A stretch of 64,000 nt of DNA from the NCBI GenBank assembly GCA_035314825.1, contig DATFYX010000011.1:32518-96517 (forward strand), in the 5' to 3' direction. The stretch's first letter is position 1; each line of letters begins with the position of its first letter. Position numbers and translations under genes: made by a program. The notes beneath the pieces were generated by a model that was not told the origin of the DNA, did not search any database, and worked only from the letters and a program-made list of their open reading frames with translations. Positions 7,360 to 20,047 of the stretch are shown piece after piece. Source of the stretch: Candidatus Eremiobacteraceae bacterium. Lineage in GTDB: Bacteria; Vulcanimicrobiota; Vulcanimicrobiia; Eremiobacterales; Eremiobacteraceae.

Positions 7360-9150
7360 ATGGCCGCCAAACTCCATTTCTCCCCCCGCCCCAATCGCGC
7401 CGCCGAGATCAACTGGCAGCAATGGGGACCCGATTCGTTCGCTCACGCGCAGGCCGAACACAAACCTGTGTTGTTGGCGATCTCGGCCGTGTGGTGCCAC
7501 TGGTGCCACGTGATGGACGAGACCTCGTATTCCGATCCTGCGGTGATCGACCTCATCAACGACCGGTATGTGCCTATCCGGGTCGACAACGACCAACGCC
7601 CCGATATCAATGCGCGCTATAACATGGGCGGCTGGCCCACCACGGTGATCCTCACGCCCGAAGGCGAGATTCTCCGCGGAGGCACGTACATACCGCCTGA
7701 GGCCATGCTGCCGTTCCTCCAGCAGGTCTCCGATCTCTATGCCGAGCCGGCCAACCGGCTCGAATTCGCGCGGCGCATCGCCGAGGTGCGCGCCAAGCGA
7801 ACCCACACGCCTACAGCGCCAGCGGGCCAGCTGGACGCCGGCGCGCCGGCAGCGATCGTCGCCGCGGCGTCCGAGGCGTTCGATGACGAGTTCGGCGGCT
7901 TCGGCACCGAGCCGAAGTTCCCGCAGGCGGACGTGCTGCAATTCCTCTTGGACTTCTACAGCCGCCACCCGGACGGGCGCGTGCAGACGATGGTGCAGAT
8001 GTCACTGCGGGCGATGGCGGGCGGCGGCATGTACGACCACGTCGAAGGCGGCTTCTTCCGCTATTCGACCACACGCGATTTTGGCGTTCCGCATTTCGAG
8101 AAGATGCTCGAAGACTTGGGCGGCCTGCTGCTCGCCTGCGCGCGCGCAAGCGCGCTCTTCGGCGACGCGGCGCTCGGGCGGGTCGCGGTCGACACCAAAC
8201 GCTACTTGGACGCGACCCTGTGGAGCGCCGACCGGCGCGGCTATGGCGGCAGCCAGGATGCTGATGAGACGTATTATCAGCTCGATAAGGACGGTCGAAT
8301 GAATTCGACCGCTCCATATGTCGATGGGACGATTTATACGTCGTGGAACGCCGAGGCCGCGCATGCGCTGATCTGCGCCGGCCCGCTGCTGTCGGCGCAG
8401 GGCGAGGATGCCGGCGCGTGGATCGGGCGCGGCGTCGAGATCCTCGAGATGCTGTGGTCGAGCATGCTCGTCGACGGTCTGATGACCCGCTATTCGGACG
8501 GCACGGCGCACGTGCGCGGCTTGCTCGGCGATCAGGCGTGGAGCGCATGGGCTGCGCTTGCGGCCTTCCAAGCCACCGGCGAGATCCGCTGGCTCGAACG
8601 CGCCCTGTCCCTGGTCCGCGCAAGCGACCCGCTCTACGACCAGTCTGCGGGGGCGTATCTCGACCGGCTGCCCGATGCCGCCGAGCCTGGCCGCGTGTCG
8701 GAGCCCGTCGCGCCGATGCCCGAAAACGCGCTCATGGCGCGGGTGCTGATAGCGCTGAGCGCCTTCACGGGCGAGGAAGCCTTGGCGGAGCGGGCGCGCA
8801 CCGTGCTCGAGCGCTTCACCGCGACGTACGCTCGCATGGGAGTGTTCGGCGCGTCCTACGCGGGCGCGGTGCTCGACGCGTTAGAGCCGCCGTTCGACAT
8901 CAAGCTGGTGGGCGAGCACGGCTCCGCCGCGATGAACGCGCTGCGGGACCGCTTGCTCGCCGTCGCAGCGCCGCCGCTGCGCCTCAACGCGATCGATCCG
9001 CGCGATCGGGCGCGCGCGAGCGCTCTCGATGCCGGCGAGACCGACGCGCCACGGGCAATCGTGTGTCGCGGTGCGGTATGCTTCGCGAGCGCGAAGGAGG
9101 CCGAGGAAGTTTTGGCCGCCGTGCGCCGAGCGGACTCGCCCGCGTCTTGA
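7360..9150 (+). CDS. Thioredoxin-domain protein of the YyaL/SPATA20 family (DUF255)
   Basis: The family joins an N-terminal thioredoxin-like domain to an (alpha/alpha)6-barrel resembling glycosidases or epimerases; the biochemical role is not settled. The ATG at 7360 (MAAKLHFSPRPN) fits the family start. A redox-type motif CHWC is at residues 46-49 (AVWCHWCHVMDETSY), followed by DNDQRPDINARYNMGGWPTTVIL. The barrel includes GGGMYDHVEGGFFRYS, PHFEKMLEDLGGLL and YGGSQDADETYYQLD. An R1 palindrome is inserted in frame at residues 311-319 (GRMNSTAP) just before YVDGTIYTSWNAE, the conserved segment that follows in relatives. At 596 residues it is slightly short for the family. An upstream in-frame ATG at 7303 lies inside a repeat. 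Confidence 0.9.
   Translation: MAAKLHFSPRPNRAAEINWQQWGPDSFAHAQAEHKPVLLAISAVWCHWCHVMDETSYSDPAVIDLINDRYVPIRVDNDQRPDINARYNMGGWPTTVILTPEGEILRGGTYIPPEAMLPFLQQVSDLYAEPANRLEFARRIAEVRAKRTHTPTAPAGQLDAGAPAAIVAAASEAFDDEFGGFGTEPKFPQADVLQFLLDFYSRHPDGRVQTMVQMSLRAMAGGGMYDHVEGGFFRYSTTRDFGVPHFEKMLEDLGGLLLACARASALFGDAALGRVAVDTKRYLDATLWSADRRGYGGSQDADETYYQLDKDGRMNSTAPYVDGTIYTSWNAEAAHALICAGPLLSAQGEDAGAWIGRGVEILEMLWSSMLVDGLMTRYSDGTAHVRGLLGDQAWSAWAALAAFQATGEIRWLERALSLVRASDPLYDQSAGAYLDRLPDAAEPGRVSEPVAPMPENALMARVLIALSAFTGEEALAERARTVLERFTATYARMGVFGASYAGAVLDALEPPFDIKLVGEHGSAAMNALRDRLLAVAAPPLRLNAIDPRDRARASALDAGETDAPRAIVCRGAVCFASAKEAEEVLAAVRRADSPAS
8292..8316 (-). repeat. R1 palindrome in frame inside the yyaL-like gene
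   Basis: Arms CGGTCGAAT and ATTCGACCG flank centre GA, with tail CTCCA. It is read as GGT CGA ATG AAT TCG ACC GCT CCA (GRMNSTAP), the frame that avoids the TGA stop present in another frame. Confidence 0.92.
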
Positions 9151-9252
9151 AGATCTTCGTCCCGCGGTTAATGAATTTTTTTTCGAGTTCTGTTTCGAGA
9201 TGACGAGGAGAACTCCAAGCGCGTAGCAGAACCACGGCGCTTCGTCAGTCTC

Positions 9253-9288
9253 GCACAACCGACGTACATTCCTAGAACTCGGTTGTGC
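9253..9288. other. Inverted repeat upstream of the gene at 9326
   Basis: GCACAACCGA (9253-9262) and TCGGTTGTGC (9279-9288) are perfect 10-nt arms around a 16-nt spacer, followed by TGTTCTTT. It lies in the 175 bp between two plus-strand genes. It could be a terminator for the first gene, a leader structure, or an operator for the second. The rest of this intergenic stretch, including a run of T near 9175, shows nothing else I can name. Confidence 0.45.
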
Positions 9289-9325
9289 TGTTCTTTCAGA
9301 CAACTGTTTTTCGGAGGCTGCGCGC

Positions 9326-9940
9326 GTGCTGCAAGAGTTGCGAATCGATGTCGACGTCACTGATATTCGCGGCGCGATCCGCGAACGTCTACGCGAATAC
9401 GAGGACGGCGGCCGCGAGCAGCGCACCAACACCGAGCGCGCGGACAACGCGTGGCGCGTCGTGCAGAATCTCTTAGCAGAAGAACTGTCCGAGCTCAACG
9501 ATGGCCTAGCGACCGATGCCAGGATCACCGAAAAAGACCGCCTGGCGCTGCCCGACGGCGGCCAGGCCATCGATATCGTCTATCGGGACCACAAGTTCTC
9601 GATCGTCAGGCCCAAAGATAAGCGCCACCTGTGCCTGGTGGACCCCTCGGCCGGCAGTTTGCCCATCGAAGCCTTGGGTAGCAAGCTTTTCGTGGCGGGC
9701 GAGCCAATCGCGGCCGGGCTGCTGCGGGCGATCAACCGGCTCGTCGAGCGGGCCACTGCCGGCGTCAATAGCCACCCGAAAAACGACCAGCACTACATGG
9801 CGCTCGAATTGCCGGCGGCAAGCGCGTCGAAAATCGAGGCGGCGCTCAACCTGGCGCGCGACAACGGCTATCGCTTCGTCGAATCGTATCGCGGGCAGAG
9901 CAAGACGCGGCGCGTGTTTGTGTTCGAGCGGCTAGCCTAG
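9326..9940 (+). CDS. Unknown 204-residue soluble protein
   Basis: I do not recognise the family. A GTG start at 9326 is supported by GGAGG about 9 nt upstream. The sequence has a charged helical N-terminus (RGAIRERLREYEDGGREQRTN), a central beta-rich part (ALPDGGQAIDIVYRDHKFSIVRPKDK), and a C-terminal alpha/beta segment ending SKTRRVFVFERLA. There is no signal peptide or membrane segment. Codon usage matches its neighbours. An R2 repeat cluster begins 9 bp after the stop. Confidence 0.7.
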   Translation: MLQELRIDVDVTDIRGAIRERLREYEDGGREQRTNTERADNAWRVVQNLLAEELSELNDGLATDARITEKDRLALPDGGQAIDIVYRDHKFSIVRPKDKRHLCLVDPSAGSLPIEALGSKLFVAGEPIAAGLLRAINRLVERATAGVNSHPKNDQHYMALELPAASASKIEAALNLARDNGYRFVESYRGQSKTRRVFVFERLA

Positions 9941-9948
9941 ACGAAAGG

Positions 9949-10083
9949 GCGCGTTCAAAAGAACGCGCTATTACGACTTAGCGCGCTACTACAATTGTAG
10001 TAGCGCGTCGCTTTTCGTGCGCGGAGATGTTGCGCGTTCAGAGAACGCGCTACTACAAAGACGCCCGCGCTCAAGAGCGCGGG
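9949..10083. repeat. Cluster of R2 REP-like palindromes (BIME-like)
   Basis: Four units are packed here. Unit 1 (9949-9974) has arms GCGCGTTC and GAACGCGC around AAAA, tail TATTAC. Unit 2 (9982-10007) is a perfect 26 bp palindrome made of two TACTACA ends joined head to head. Unit 3 (10032-10057) has the same arms around AGA, tail TACTACA. Unit 4 (10064-10083) has arms CCCGCGCTC and GAGCGCGGG around AA. The last unit overlaps the end of the DUF1232 gene and holds its stop codon. Confidence 0.88.
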
Positions 10084-10421
10084 GTGACGTTCTTTATCCG
10101 GCCGGGATCCGAAGGCGGGCGCCACGAGCTCGCCGCCGGGTCGGTGCCGGTCGCCGATTGGTGTTCCCGAACGATATTCGCCGGGCACAGCTTGACGAAC
10201 AGCGTCACCAGCAGCATGAGCAGCGCGATGTCGTCGAGCTGGCCGATGATGGGGAAATCGCCGAACAAATCGACGGGCGAGATCACGACGACCGCCGCGA
10301 TCGCCGCCGCCACTTTGAGCAGCGGGGAAACGCGCGTGTCGAGAAATAAGCGGGACGCGAGCAGCGCCGTTTTGGGGAATTGCAGCGCCCAGCGCGCCGC
10401 GGAGACGAGAGACAGAGCCAT
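10071..10421 (-). CDS. DUF1232 (YkvA-like) small membrane protein
   Basis: The DUF1232 core is plain: SPLLKVAAAIAAVVVISPVDLFGDF followed by PIIGQLDDIALLMLLVTLFV, two hydrophobic segments around the conserved PVDL/P/DD pattern. Members are small membrane-associated proteins without a defined role. The last residues (VTPRS) and the TGA stop come from R2 unit 4, so the native C-terminus was probably cut or altered by the repeat. Confidence 0.85.
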   Translation of the reverse strand: MALSLVSAARWALQFPKTALLASRLFLDTRVSPLLKVAAAIAAVVVISPVDLFGDFPIIGQLDDIALLMLLVTLFVKLCPANIVREHQSATGTDPAASSWRPPSDPGRIKNVTPRS

Positions 10422-10466
10422 GGCTATAGGAGTCCTCCGAGGGCATTATACCCTATCGCTCTGGGA

Positions 10467-12074
10467 ATGTTTCGGGACGGTCGAGGGGTTGAGGGATTGA
10501 AGTACGACGCCATCATCATCGGGGGCGGCCACAACGGCCTGGTCACGGCCTGTTACCTCGCGCGGGCGGGACGTAAGGTGCTCGTGCTCGAGCGGCGCTA
10601 CATCGTGGGCGGCGCATGCGTCACCGAGGAGACCTTTCCCGGCTTCAAGTTCTCGACCGCGGCCTACGTCAACAGCCTGTTCCGTCCGGAGATCGCGCGC
10701 GATCTGCGCCTGCGCGACTACGGTTTCGATCTGATCGAGCGCCATCCGGCGTCGTTCTCGCCCACGTTGGACGGCCGCTACTTGATGTTGGGCTCCGATA
10801 ACGATTCGAACCTGCGCGAGATCGCCAAGTTCAGCGAAAAAGACGCTCAGGCGTACCCGCGCTACGAGCAGATGCTCGAGCGCGTCGCTTCGGTCATCGA
10901 GCCGACGCTGATCCAAACGCCGCCCAACGTCGCCAAGCCGGGCTTGGGCGATCTGCTCAAGATGGCGCCGCTCGGACGCAGCCTCAGCAAGCTCGGACCG
11001 GGTCTGGGCGAGGCGATCGAAGTGCTGACCGGCCCCGCGCGCCCGATCCTCGACCGCTGGTTCGAAGACGAGCAGCTCAAAGGCACGCTTGCGACCGACG
11101 CGATCATCGGATCGTTCGCATCGCCCTCGATGCCGGGCACGGCCTACGTGCTCTTCCATCACGTCATGGGCGAGACCAACGGCAAGCGCGGCGTCTGGGC
11201 ATATGTCAGAGGCGGCATGGGCGGCCTGACCCAAGCGCTCGCCGGCGCCGCCAAGGACCTGGGCGTGGACATCCGCACCGAAGCCGAGGTCGCCAAGATC
11301 GTCGTACGCGACGGCGCGGTGACCGGGGTGGCGCTGCGCAACGGCGACGAGTTCCACGCGCGCCACGTCGCGAGCAACGTCGATTGCAACATCACCTTCA
11401 CCAAGCTGCTCGACGAGTCGCTGCTGCCGCCGGATTTCCTGGCAGCGGTCAAGCGCATCGACTACAGCAGCGCGTCGTTGAAGATCAACGCTGCCTTGTC
11501 ATCGCTGCCGAATTTCACCGTGCTGCCGGGCACGGCGTCCGGGCCTCAGCATCACGGCACCGTGCATCTGTGCCCGTCGCAGGACTTCATCGAGCGCGCC
11601 TTCGACGACGCCAAGTACGGCTATCCCTCGAAGGAACCGGTCGTCGAGTGCCAGTTCCCGTCATCGTTGGACGACTCGCTCGCGCCGGCCGGCAAACACG
11701 TCATGTCGATGTTCATCCAGTACGCGCCCTACCATCTCAAGGAAGGCGGCTGGGACGATGAGACAAAGAACGAGTTCGCCGATCGCTGCTTCGACATCGT
11801 CGAGCGCCACGCGCCGGGCTTCAAGTCATCAGTGCTCGCGCGACAGGTGCTCAGCCCGGTGGACCTCGAGCGCACCTTCAATCTGACCGGCGGCAACATA
11901 TTCCAGGGCTCGATGGCGCTGCACCAGCTGTTCATGTTCCGGCCGGTGCCGGGCTTTGCCGGCTACCGGACCCCGATCCGCGGGCTGTTCCTGTGCGGGG
12001 CAGCGGCGCACCCGGGCGGCGGCGTCATGGGTGCCGCTGGTTGGAACGCCGCGCGCGAGATGCTGCACGCCTAG
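10467..12074 (+). CDS. FAD-dependent oxidoreductase, phytoene dehydrogenase/PYROXD2-like
   Basis: These flavoproteins resemble carotenoid desaturases; bacterial PYROXD2-like members have unknown substrates. The dinucleotide-binding motif is at the start (YDAIIIGGGHNGLVTACYLA...VLVLERR), followed by GGACVTEETFPGFKFSTAAY. The C-terminal FAD motif is GLFLCGAAAHPGGGVMGAAG. Length (about 535) fits the group. The ATG at 10467 is the best ATG; a TTG at 10497 immediately before the FAD motif is possible. No carotenoid genes are nearby, so a carotenoid role is not supported by context. Confidence 0.88.
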   Translation: MFRDGRGVEGLKYDAIIIGGGHNGLVTACYLARAGRKVLVLERRYIVGGACVTEETFPGFKFSTAAYVNSLFRPEIARDLRLRDYGFDLIERHPASFSPTLDGRYLMLGSDNDSNLREIAKFSEKDAQAYPRYEQMLERVASVIEPTLIQTPPNVAKPGLGDLLKMAPLGRSLSKLGPGLGEAIEVLTGPARPILDRWFEDEQLKGTLATDAIIGSFASPSMPGTAYVLFHHVMGETNGKRGVWAYVRGGMGGLTQALAGAAKDLGVDIRTEAEVAKIVVRDGAVTGVALRNGDEFHARHVASNVDCNITFTKLLDESLLPPDFLAAVKRIDYSSASLKINAALSSLPNFTVLPGTASGPQHHGTVHLCPSQDFIERAFDDAKYGYPSKEPVVECQFPSSLDDSLAPAGKHVMSMFIQYAPYHLKEGGWDDETKNEFADRCFDIVERHAPGFKSSVLARQVLSPVDLERTFNLTGGNIFQGSMALHQLFMFRPVPGFAGYRTPIRGLFLCGAAAHPGGGVMGAAGWNAAREMLHA

Positions 12075-12137
12075 AGCGTGCCTACCTGTTGAGATAGCAG
12101 GCCTCTGCGCCCGCATGCAGTATAGGGGCGGCCAAGC

Positions 12138-13423
12138 ATGCACACGTTGAATCAAACGCCGCGTGGGGCGGCGCGGCCCTCTATTATCCTCTTCGCCCTC
12201 ACCTTCGCAAGCGCCGGCGCGCTGCTGACGAGCGCGTGCGCGCGACAGCAAGGGCCGCCCGGCGGCGGCGCCGGAGGGTTCGCGTTCCCGGTGGCCGCTG
12301 CGCCGATCGTGCGCGGCGACATCTCGCAGTACGCAAGCGTGACGGGCACGGTCGTCGCCAAGCAGGTCGGCGATCTGTCGTCGGTCGCGTCGGGCAACGT
12401 GCTCGCGGTGAACGCCCAGATCGGCCAGCACGTGCACCAAGGCCAATTGCTCGTGCAGATCGACGACACCACGCTGCGCGCGCAGGCGGCGCAGCAGGCA
12501 GCCAACCTCGCTGAGCTCCAAGCCACCACGCTGGGCGGCTCGTCCACTGCGCAAGCCCAGCTCCATTCCGCGCAGGTGGCGTACGATACCGCTGCGCGCG
12601 ACCTGCAGCGCAATCAGCAGCTGTTCACCAAAGGCTACGTCTCGAAGTCCGCGCTTGATGACTCCGTCAACGCTGCGGCGGCGGCACAAGCCGCGCTGCG
12701 ATCCGCGCAGGTGGCCGCGCAGAACGCCAGTCTGGCGTCGGGCAACAGCGCCGCGAACGCTCAGCTCGCCGCGCAAGAGGCATCGTTAGCGGCGGTCCAG
12801 CACCAGCTCGAGCAGACACGCGTCAGCGCGCCGTTCGACGGCGTGGTGACCGCACGCAACGTCGATCCAGGCTCGCTCGCGGCGCCGGGCACCGTCTTGA
12901 TGCAAGTCTCGCAACTCGATCCCGTCTACGTCGACACCAGCATCGCCGGTAGCGATCTCGGCTACGTCCGCGTCGGCACACCGGTCACCATCACGGTCAA
13001 CGGATTGAGCGGACGCACGTGGCAAGGCGCGGTGCGCTATCTCAACGCGTCGGCGGATCCAGGCACGTCGGTCTACATGGCGCGCATCCCGCTCGCAAAC
13101 ACCGATCTTGCCTTGCGCGGCGGCATGGTCGCCAACGTCCAGTATTCGCAGGCGCATAAGAGCGGGGTGCTGTTGGCTCCGCGTGCCGCCGTCTACCAGA
13201 CGCCGGCGGGGTACTCGATGTTCATCATCGAGGACGGCAAGGCGAAGGAAGTCGCTCTCGAGGTAGGGATCCAGAACGATCAGCAGGTCGAAGTGACCGG
13301 TCCAGGGCTCAAGCCCGGCGTACAGGCGATCCTCAACCACTCCGCGCTCTTGCAGCCGGGAACGCCGGTGCAGGTCTTGCCGCCGCCGGGCGCCGCTCCC
13401 CCACCTAGCGCAGCGAAACACTG

Positions 13424-13424
<1 letters not shown>
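12138..13424 (+). CDS. RND efflux periplasmic adaptor (membrane fusion protein)
   Basis: The adaptor links an inner-membrane RND pump to an outer-membrane channel. A hydrophobic N-terminus ending in LLTSACARQ suggests a lipoprotein, though the lipobox is not ideal. The lipoyl halves (GNVLAVNAQIGQHVHQGQLLVQIDD; VSAPFDGVVTARNVDPGSL) flank an Ala/Gln-rich coiled-coil hairpin. A beta-barrel domain follows (YVRVGTPVTITVNGLSG) and then a membrane-proximal domain. Its TGA overlaps the ATG of the pump gene by one base (TGATG). Confidence 0.94.
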
Positions 13425-16600
<3,176 letters not shown>

Positions 16601-18388
16601 TTATCGGGCGCCGGCGGCGGCGCGGACCTGTGACAGCGGCTTGCTCAAGTCGGCCAGCAGTTCGGGCGCGACGATCGAGAGCGGCGTCGTGCCGTAGCAC
16701 AGCAGCCGGTCGTGGAAATCCTCGAGCGAGCCGCGTGAGCCCATCGCCGCGAAGTACTGATGCTCGAGCAGCTGGATCTGCTGGCGGCCGACCGTGTACG
16801 AGATGACGTAGCCCGGGAACAGCGCGATCCCGTCGACCGCCTCTTTGGCCGCAGCCGGCGTGAAGCCGGTCTGTTCGGCAAAATATGCAGCGGCCTGGGG
16901 TTCGGTCATCTCGCCGCTTGCGAGCTTGGCGTCCACGATCGCGCGAGCGCCGCGCACGCGTTCCCACTGCGCGACGTCGAGACGGCCGTCCAGGTCGTCG
17001 CCGTACAGCCCGAGCCAGACGAACATCTCCTCGCCGTAGTACGCCCAGCCTTCGGCGAACGAACCGCTGCCTTGTATCTTGCGCACGAAATCGGGATTGC
17101 GCCGCGCGATCGACATCTGCAAGAAGTGGCCGGGCATCACTTCGTGTGCCGCGGTCGAGAGAATACGATCGCGGTCGAAGTCCTCGTTGGCGTCGAGGCG
17201 CGCAGCGGCTTCGGTCAGCGAGACCGGCGGCGTGATGAAATAGAAACCTTTGGTCTCGGGTGAGAGCAGGCGCGGTGACTGCATCGAGGCGCCGGGCGAA
17301 ACCGGCTGCAAGAATTTCGGCGTCTCGACGACGTCGATGGTGCCGAGCCACTGCGGCACGTTCACGACGCGATGCTGCGTCACGAACCGCTGGAGATATG
17401 CGATCTGCTTGCGATAGTACGGGATCAGCGCCGCTCCGCCCGGCGCGAGGCCGCCGCCGGTGGACGGTCCGATGGAGACGCCGCGCACTGCCGCCACGTT
17501 GTAGAGCCAATAGGTGACCGCCCAGCCGTGCGCGAGCTCGTCCATGCCCATCGATTCGATCGTCGTCGCGTTGAACGGCACCAGCTGCTCGTCGCGCAGC
17601 ATCGCCTCATACGCGTGGCGGCCGATGGCGAAGTTCTCGGGCCAGGCTGCCTCGTGCGCGTCGATGTACGCTTTCTCGTCGGCTATCGCGGTTAGCGCCG
17701 CGTCGCGCGCGGCTGTGAATTTCTCGAAGTCCGACGCGGGCAGCTGCGCCTTTGCCGCATCGGTGAGGGAGCCGTTGAAGAAATCGGGCGCGCCTGCAAG
17801 TTCGTCTGAGCCGACGACGCCTTGAAGGTGACCAGGATGCGTGACGAGGGATTCACCGGCAGCGACGTACGCGGGCGCCTTGGCGAGACGCGCGATGATG
17901 TCGAGCCATGCCGCGTGCACGTCGGCTGTGGTCGCGTTCTCACGCCCGGCGACGGGCAGGCGCTGGAACTGCGTGAAGATGATGTCCGTGATCGCGTTGC
18001 CGGGTGCTGCGTAGTCTTTGGTGTCCGTGCGATACACGGTGTATTGGCGCTCCATGCCGGTCAGCTGCGCGCGCAACAGCGTCGAATCATCGCGGACGTT
18101 GAGCGGTTCTCCCGAGGTCGAGATAGCAGCCAAGCGACCTTGCCAGGTCCTGATGAGCGCGAGGTCGCGCTGGTCTTGCGCCGCCGACGGTGTGTCGAGC
18201 ATGCCGTCGTAGCCGGTAATGCCGAGCTGGGTGGCCACGATCGGATGGAGCTTAGCCCATTGGTAGGTCATATCGTGCGCGAGCCATTGCAGGCTGGTCG
18301 AGGCCGGGTCCGCTGAGCAAGGAACCGGCCAAGCGCCGGGCGCCGCGAATACCGCGCACGCCACCAGGTATATGATGGTCCGTTTCAT
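16601..18388 (-). CDS. DUF885 family exported peptidase-like protein
   Basis: DUF885 proteins carry a HExxPGH-type metal-binding motif and are thought to be metallopeptidases or related hydrolases. The ATG at 18388 (MKRTIIYLVACAVFAAPGAW) gives a signal peptide. The motif is AAHEVMPGHFLQMS. SGSFAEGWAYYGEEMF and FPGYVISYTVGRQQIQ are further family blocks. Length is 595 residues, as expected. Its stop abuts the stop of the RND pump gene on the other strand. A second DUF885 gene lies at 28464-30236. Confidence 0.88.
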   Translation of the reverse strand: MKRTIIYLVACAVFAAPGAWPVPCSADPASTSLQWLAHDMTYQWAKLHPIVATQLGITGYDGMLDTPSAAQDQRDLALIRTWQGRLAAISTSGEPLNVRDDSTLLRAQLTGMERQYTVYRTDTKDYAAPGNAITDIIFTQFQRLPVAGRENATTADVHAAWLDIIARLAKAPAYVAAGESLVTHPGHLQGVVGSDELAGAPDFFNGSLTDAAKAQLPASDFEKFTAARDAALTAIADEKAYIDAHEAAWPENFAIGRHAYEAMLRDEQLVPFNATTIESMGMDELAHGWAVTYWLYNVAAVRGVSIGPSTGGGLAPGGAALIPYYRKQIAYLQRFVTQHRVVNVPQWLGTIDVVETPKFLQPVSPGASMQSPRLLSPETKGFYFITPPVSLTEAAARLDANEDFDRDRILSTAAHEVMPGHFLQMSIARRNPDFVRKIQGSGSFAEGWAYYGEEMFVWLGLYGDDLDGRLDVAQWERVRGARAIVDAKLASGEMTEPQAAAYFAEQTGFTPAAAKEAVDGIALFPGYVISYTVGRQQIQLLEHQYFAAMGSRGSLEDFHDRLLCYGTTPLSIVAPELLADLSKPLSQVRAAAGAR

Positions 18389-18507
18389 GGCCCGATATTT
18401 CGGGCTCTCACGCAACTCTCATGCCCGCTTCAAGCCCTCCTCACGGGCGCTGTCGTATACTGAAGCCCAAGAGAACCGCTCCTTTGCGGTTGGCGGAGTA
18501 TGCGCGC

Positions 18508-20037
18508 ATGAGCTCAAGCGTAGACCAATTGACCGGCACCGGCGACGAATTCCGGCCGGCCGGCGCCTTGACCGACTTCGACGGGGCATTGGCGCCCTAT
18601 AAGGGCCCGTGGGACGCGCGGCTTGCAGCCCACCTGCTGCGGCGCGCGGGTTTCGGCGGATCGCCGTCCGAGATCGCCGCGGCCGCATCCGCCGGCATGA
18701 ATGCATCGGTCGACCGGCTCGTGCGCATCCAGCCCGACTCGCTGCCGACGCAACCCGATGGCGACATCTCCTTCGACTTCGGCCCGACCGCCGACAAGCG
18801 CCAGCGCCAGCGCGCGTACCTCGCCACCCAACTGTGGTACGTCAACCGGCTGCTGCAGACGCCCAATCCCTTGCGCGAGCGCATGGTGTATTTCTGGAGC
18901 AACCATTTCACCAGCGGCCTGGCGCAAGACGGCATCACGCCCCAACAGATGGTCGACCAGTACAATCTTTTCGCGCGCTACGCGCTGGGCAACTACGCCG
19001 AGCTGACGCACGAGATCTCCAAAGACGGCGCCATGCTGCTGTACCTCAACAACGCGCAGAACCGCGCGCAACATCCCAACGAGAACTACGCGCGCGAGCT
19101 CATGGAGCTATTCACCCTGGGCGTCGGCAATTACAGCGAACAGGACGTGCGCGAAAGCGCGCGCGCGTTCACCGGCTGGACGGTCCTGCGCAAGCAGAAC
19201 GACGCGGTCATGTTCGTGCCGCGGCTCCACGACAACGGCACCAAGACGTTCTTGGGCCGCACCGGGGATTTGATGGGCGACGACATCGTCGACATCATCA
19301 TGGCGCAAGGCGCCACGCCGCAGTACATGGCGCACAAATTCGCGCGCAACTTCATCTACGACAATCCCGAGCCGGGGCTGGTCGACGCGTTGGCCGTGCG
19401 CTTCCGCGCGAACGGTTACGACGTCGCCAGGCTGATGTCGCTGATCCTGCGATCGAACATCTTCTACTCCGACCGCGCGTACCGCGCGCTCATCAAGAGC
19501 CCGATCGAACTGGTCATCGGCGCGCACAAGATGCTCGGCGCCACGATGGTCGAGCCGCTTGCCTTGGGTGCCATGGACCGCATGGGCCAGACCGTGATGC
19601 GCCCGCCCAATGTGGCCGGCTGGCCGGGCGGAGCGATGTGGTTGAACACCGGCACGCTGCTCGCGCGCGTCAACTATCTCAACCAGCTGGCGCTGGCCAA
19701 GGGCAATCCCGCCGCTGCCGCTGCGCCGGCCGGCGGCGACATGACGATGATGATGGTCGACAATCCGGCCGCCGCGTACAAGATGGCGGCGAACGTCGCC
19801 GACCCGACGCAGTGGATCGCGGGCATCAACTCGGCCGATCCCGGTCAGGTGGCCGATCGCGTGTTGTGGATGTCGGTCCAGGCCGACGTCACGCCGCAGC
19901 AGCGCCTGACCATTCTGAACTACCTTTCCACCGATGCTGCCGGCGACAAGACGGCGCTGTCGATGGAGAACATCGACGAAAAGGTCCGCGGTGCGATGAG
20001 CCTCGCGTTCGCGCTGCCGACCTTCCAACTCGCCTGA
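18508..20037 (+). CDS. DUF1800 family protein
   Basis: DUF1800 proteins are large, mainly helical proteins of unknown function that are usually encoded beside DUF1501. The ATG at 18508 (MSSSVDQLTGTGDE) is chosen because GGAG lies 10 nt upstream. Conserved phrases include AAHLLRRAGFGGSPSE, RERMVYFWSNHFTSG, PNENYARELMELFTLGVG, RAFTGWTV and RPPNVAGWPGGAMWLN. There is no clear signal peptide. The DUF1501 gene follows after 10 bp, so the pair is one operon. Confidence 0.92.
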   Translation: MSSSVDQLTGTGDEFRPAGALTDFDGALAPYKGPWDARLAAHLLRRAGFGGSPSEIAAAASAGMNASVDRLVRIQPDSLPTQPDGDISFDFGPTADKRQRQRAYLATQLWYVNRLLQTPNPLRERMVYFWSNHFTSGLAQDGITPQQMVDQYNLFARYALGNYAELTHEISKDGAMLLYLNNAQNRAQHPNENYARELMELFTLGVGNYSEQDVRESARAFTGWTVLRKQNDAVMFVPRLHDNGTKTFLGRTGDLMGDDIVDIIMAQGATPQYMAHKFARNFIYDNPEPGLVDALAVRFRANGYDVARLMSLILRSNIFYSDRAYRALIKSPIELVIGAHKMLGATMVEPLALGAMDRMGQTVMRPPNVAGWPGGAMWLNTGTLLARVNYLNQLALAKGNPAAAAAPAGGDMTMMMVDNPAAAYKMAANVADPTQWIAGINSADPGQVADRVLWMSVQADVTPQQRLTILNYLSTDAAGDKTALSMENIDEKVRGAMSLAFALPTFQLA

Positions 20038-20047
20038 GGAGCTAGCG

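Noticed and set aside
10446..11366. A 306-codon minus-strand frame inside the FAD oxidoreductase gene
   Set aside because: Shadow frame; the plus strand has the FAD-binding motif and family ending.
10467..12074. Carotenoid biosynthesis role for the phytoene-dehydrogenase-like gene
   Set aside because: No phytoene synthase or other crt gene nearby, and the sequence is closer to PYROXD2-type proteins.
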